A program made the translations under genes and the position numbers. From an uncultured Clostridia bacterium (GTDB lineage: Bacteria; Bacillota; Clostridia; Christensenellales; UBA1242): a stretch of DNA of 5,352 bases. The stretch is from contig CAMYXB010000067.1 in assembly GCA_947303145.1 (NCBI GenBank), forward strand, positions 1 to 5,352. Direction: 5' to 3'. Numbering within the stretch: position 1 is the first letter of the stretch; each line of letters starts with the position of its first letter. Below the pieces are notes generated by a model. It saw nothing but the letters and a program-made list of their open reading frames with translations, was not told the DNA's origin and made no database searches. Positions 5,337 to 5,352 of this stretch are shown piece by piece.

Positions 5337-5352
5337 AAAAAAAAAAAAAAAA
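5337..5352. repeat. 16-base A/T homopolymer at the window edge
   Basis: Sixteen A on the plus strand run to the last base, which is sixteen T in the direction of transcription. It may be the U-tract of an intrinsic terminator whose stem lies beyond the window, or an assembly end. The rest of 5227-5336 holds no gene that I can support. Confidence 0.5.

Overview
The window is AT-rich bacterial DNA with every gene on the minus strand, so transcription runs from the right edge (5352) towards position 1. I infer a low-GC Firmicute (Bacillota), probably Clostridia-like and possibly an uncultured lineage. The grounds are the AT-rich spacers, the near-consensus sigma-70/SigA promoters, the strong purine-rich Shine-Dalgarno sites, the yceD-rpmF pair, a four-cysteine L32, and an aspartate kinase with a clostridial-type SAPGKR segment. 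The standard genetic code is used, with Trp as TGG. The right edge is a 16-base A/T homopolymer and the left edge cuts through a gene, so this may be a contig end.

The right-hand part (about 5230 to 3387) is a housekeeping block. A good promoter (TTGGCA-17-TATAAT) drives an unrecognised 157-residue protein, followed 2 bases later by peptide deformylase (def). A 97-base gap then holds a second, nearly perfect promoter (TTGACT-17-TATAAT). It abuts the start of a YceD/DUF177 protein, whose stop lies 1 base from the rpmF (ribosomal protein L32) start. A clear rho-independent terminator closes rpmF.

The left-hand part (3331 to the left edge) is a lysine/diaminopimelate cluster in the order asd, dapA, dapB, lysC (5' truncated by the window, so only its N-terminal 189 residues are visible). 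Together these four enzymes take aspartate to tetrahydrodipicolinate: aspartate kinase makes aspartyl phosphate, Asd reduces it to the semialdehyde, DapA condenses that with pyruvate, and DapB reduces the product. The asd and dapA genes overlap by ATGA. A 92-base gap before dapB contains a two-tier AT-rich hairpin, and dapB starts with GTG. There is no room for a lysine riboswitch before asd.

No mobile element, CRISPR array, tRNA or rRNA was seen, and I found no clearly new system. The most interesting signals are regulatory: the yceD promoter that forces a leaderless or near-leaderless start, the 14-bp palindrome inside its spacer, the dapA-dapB hairpin, and the unidentified gene ahead of def.
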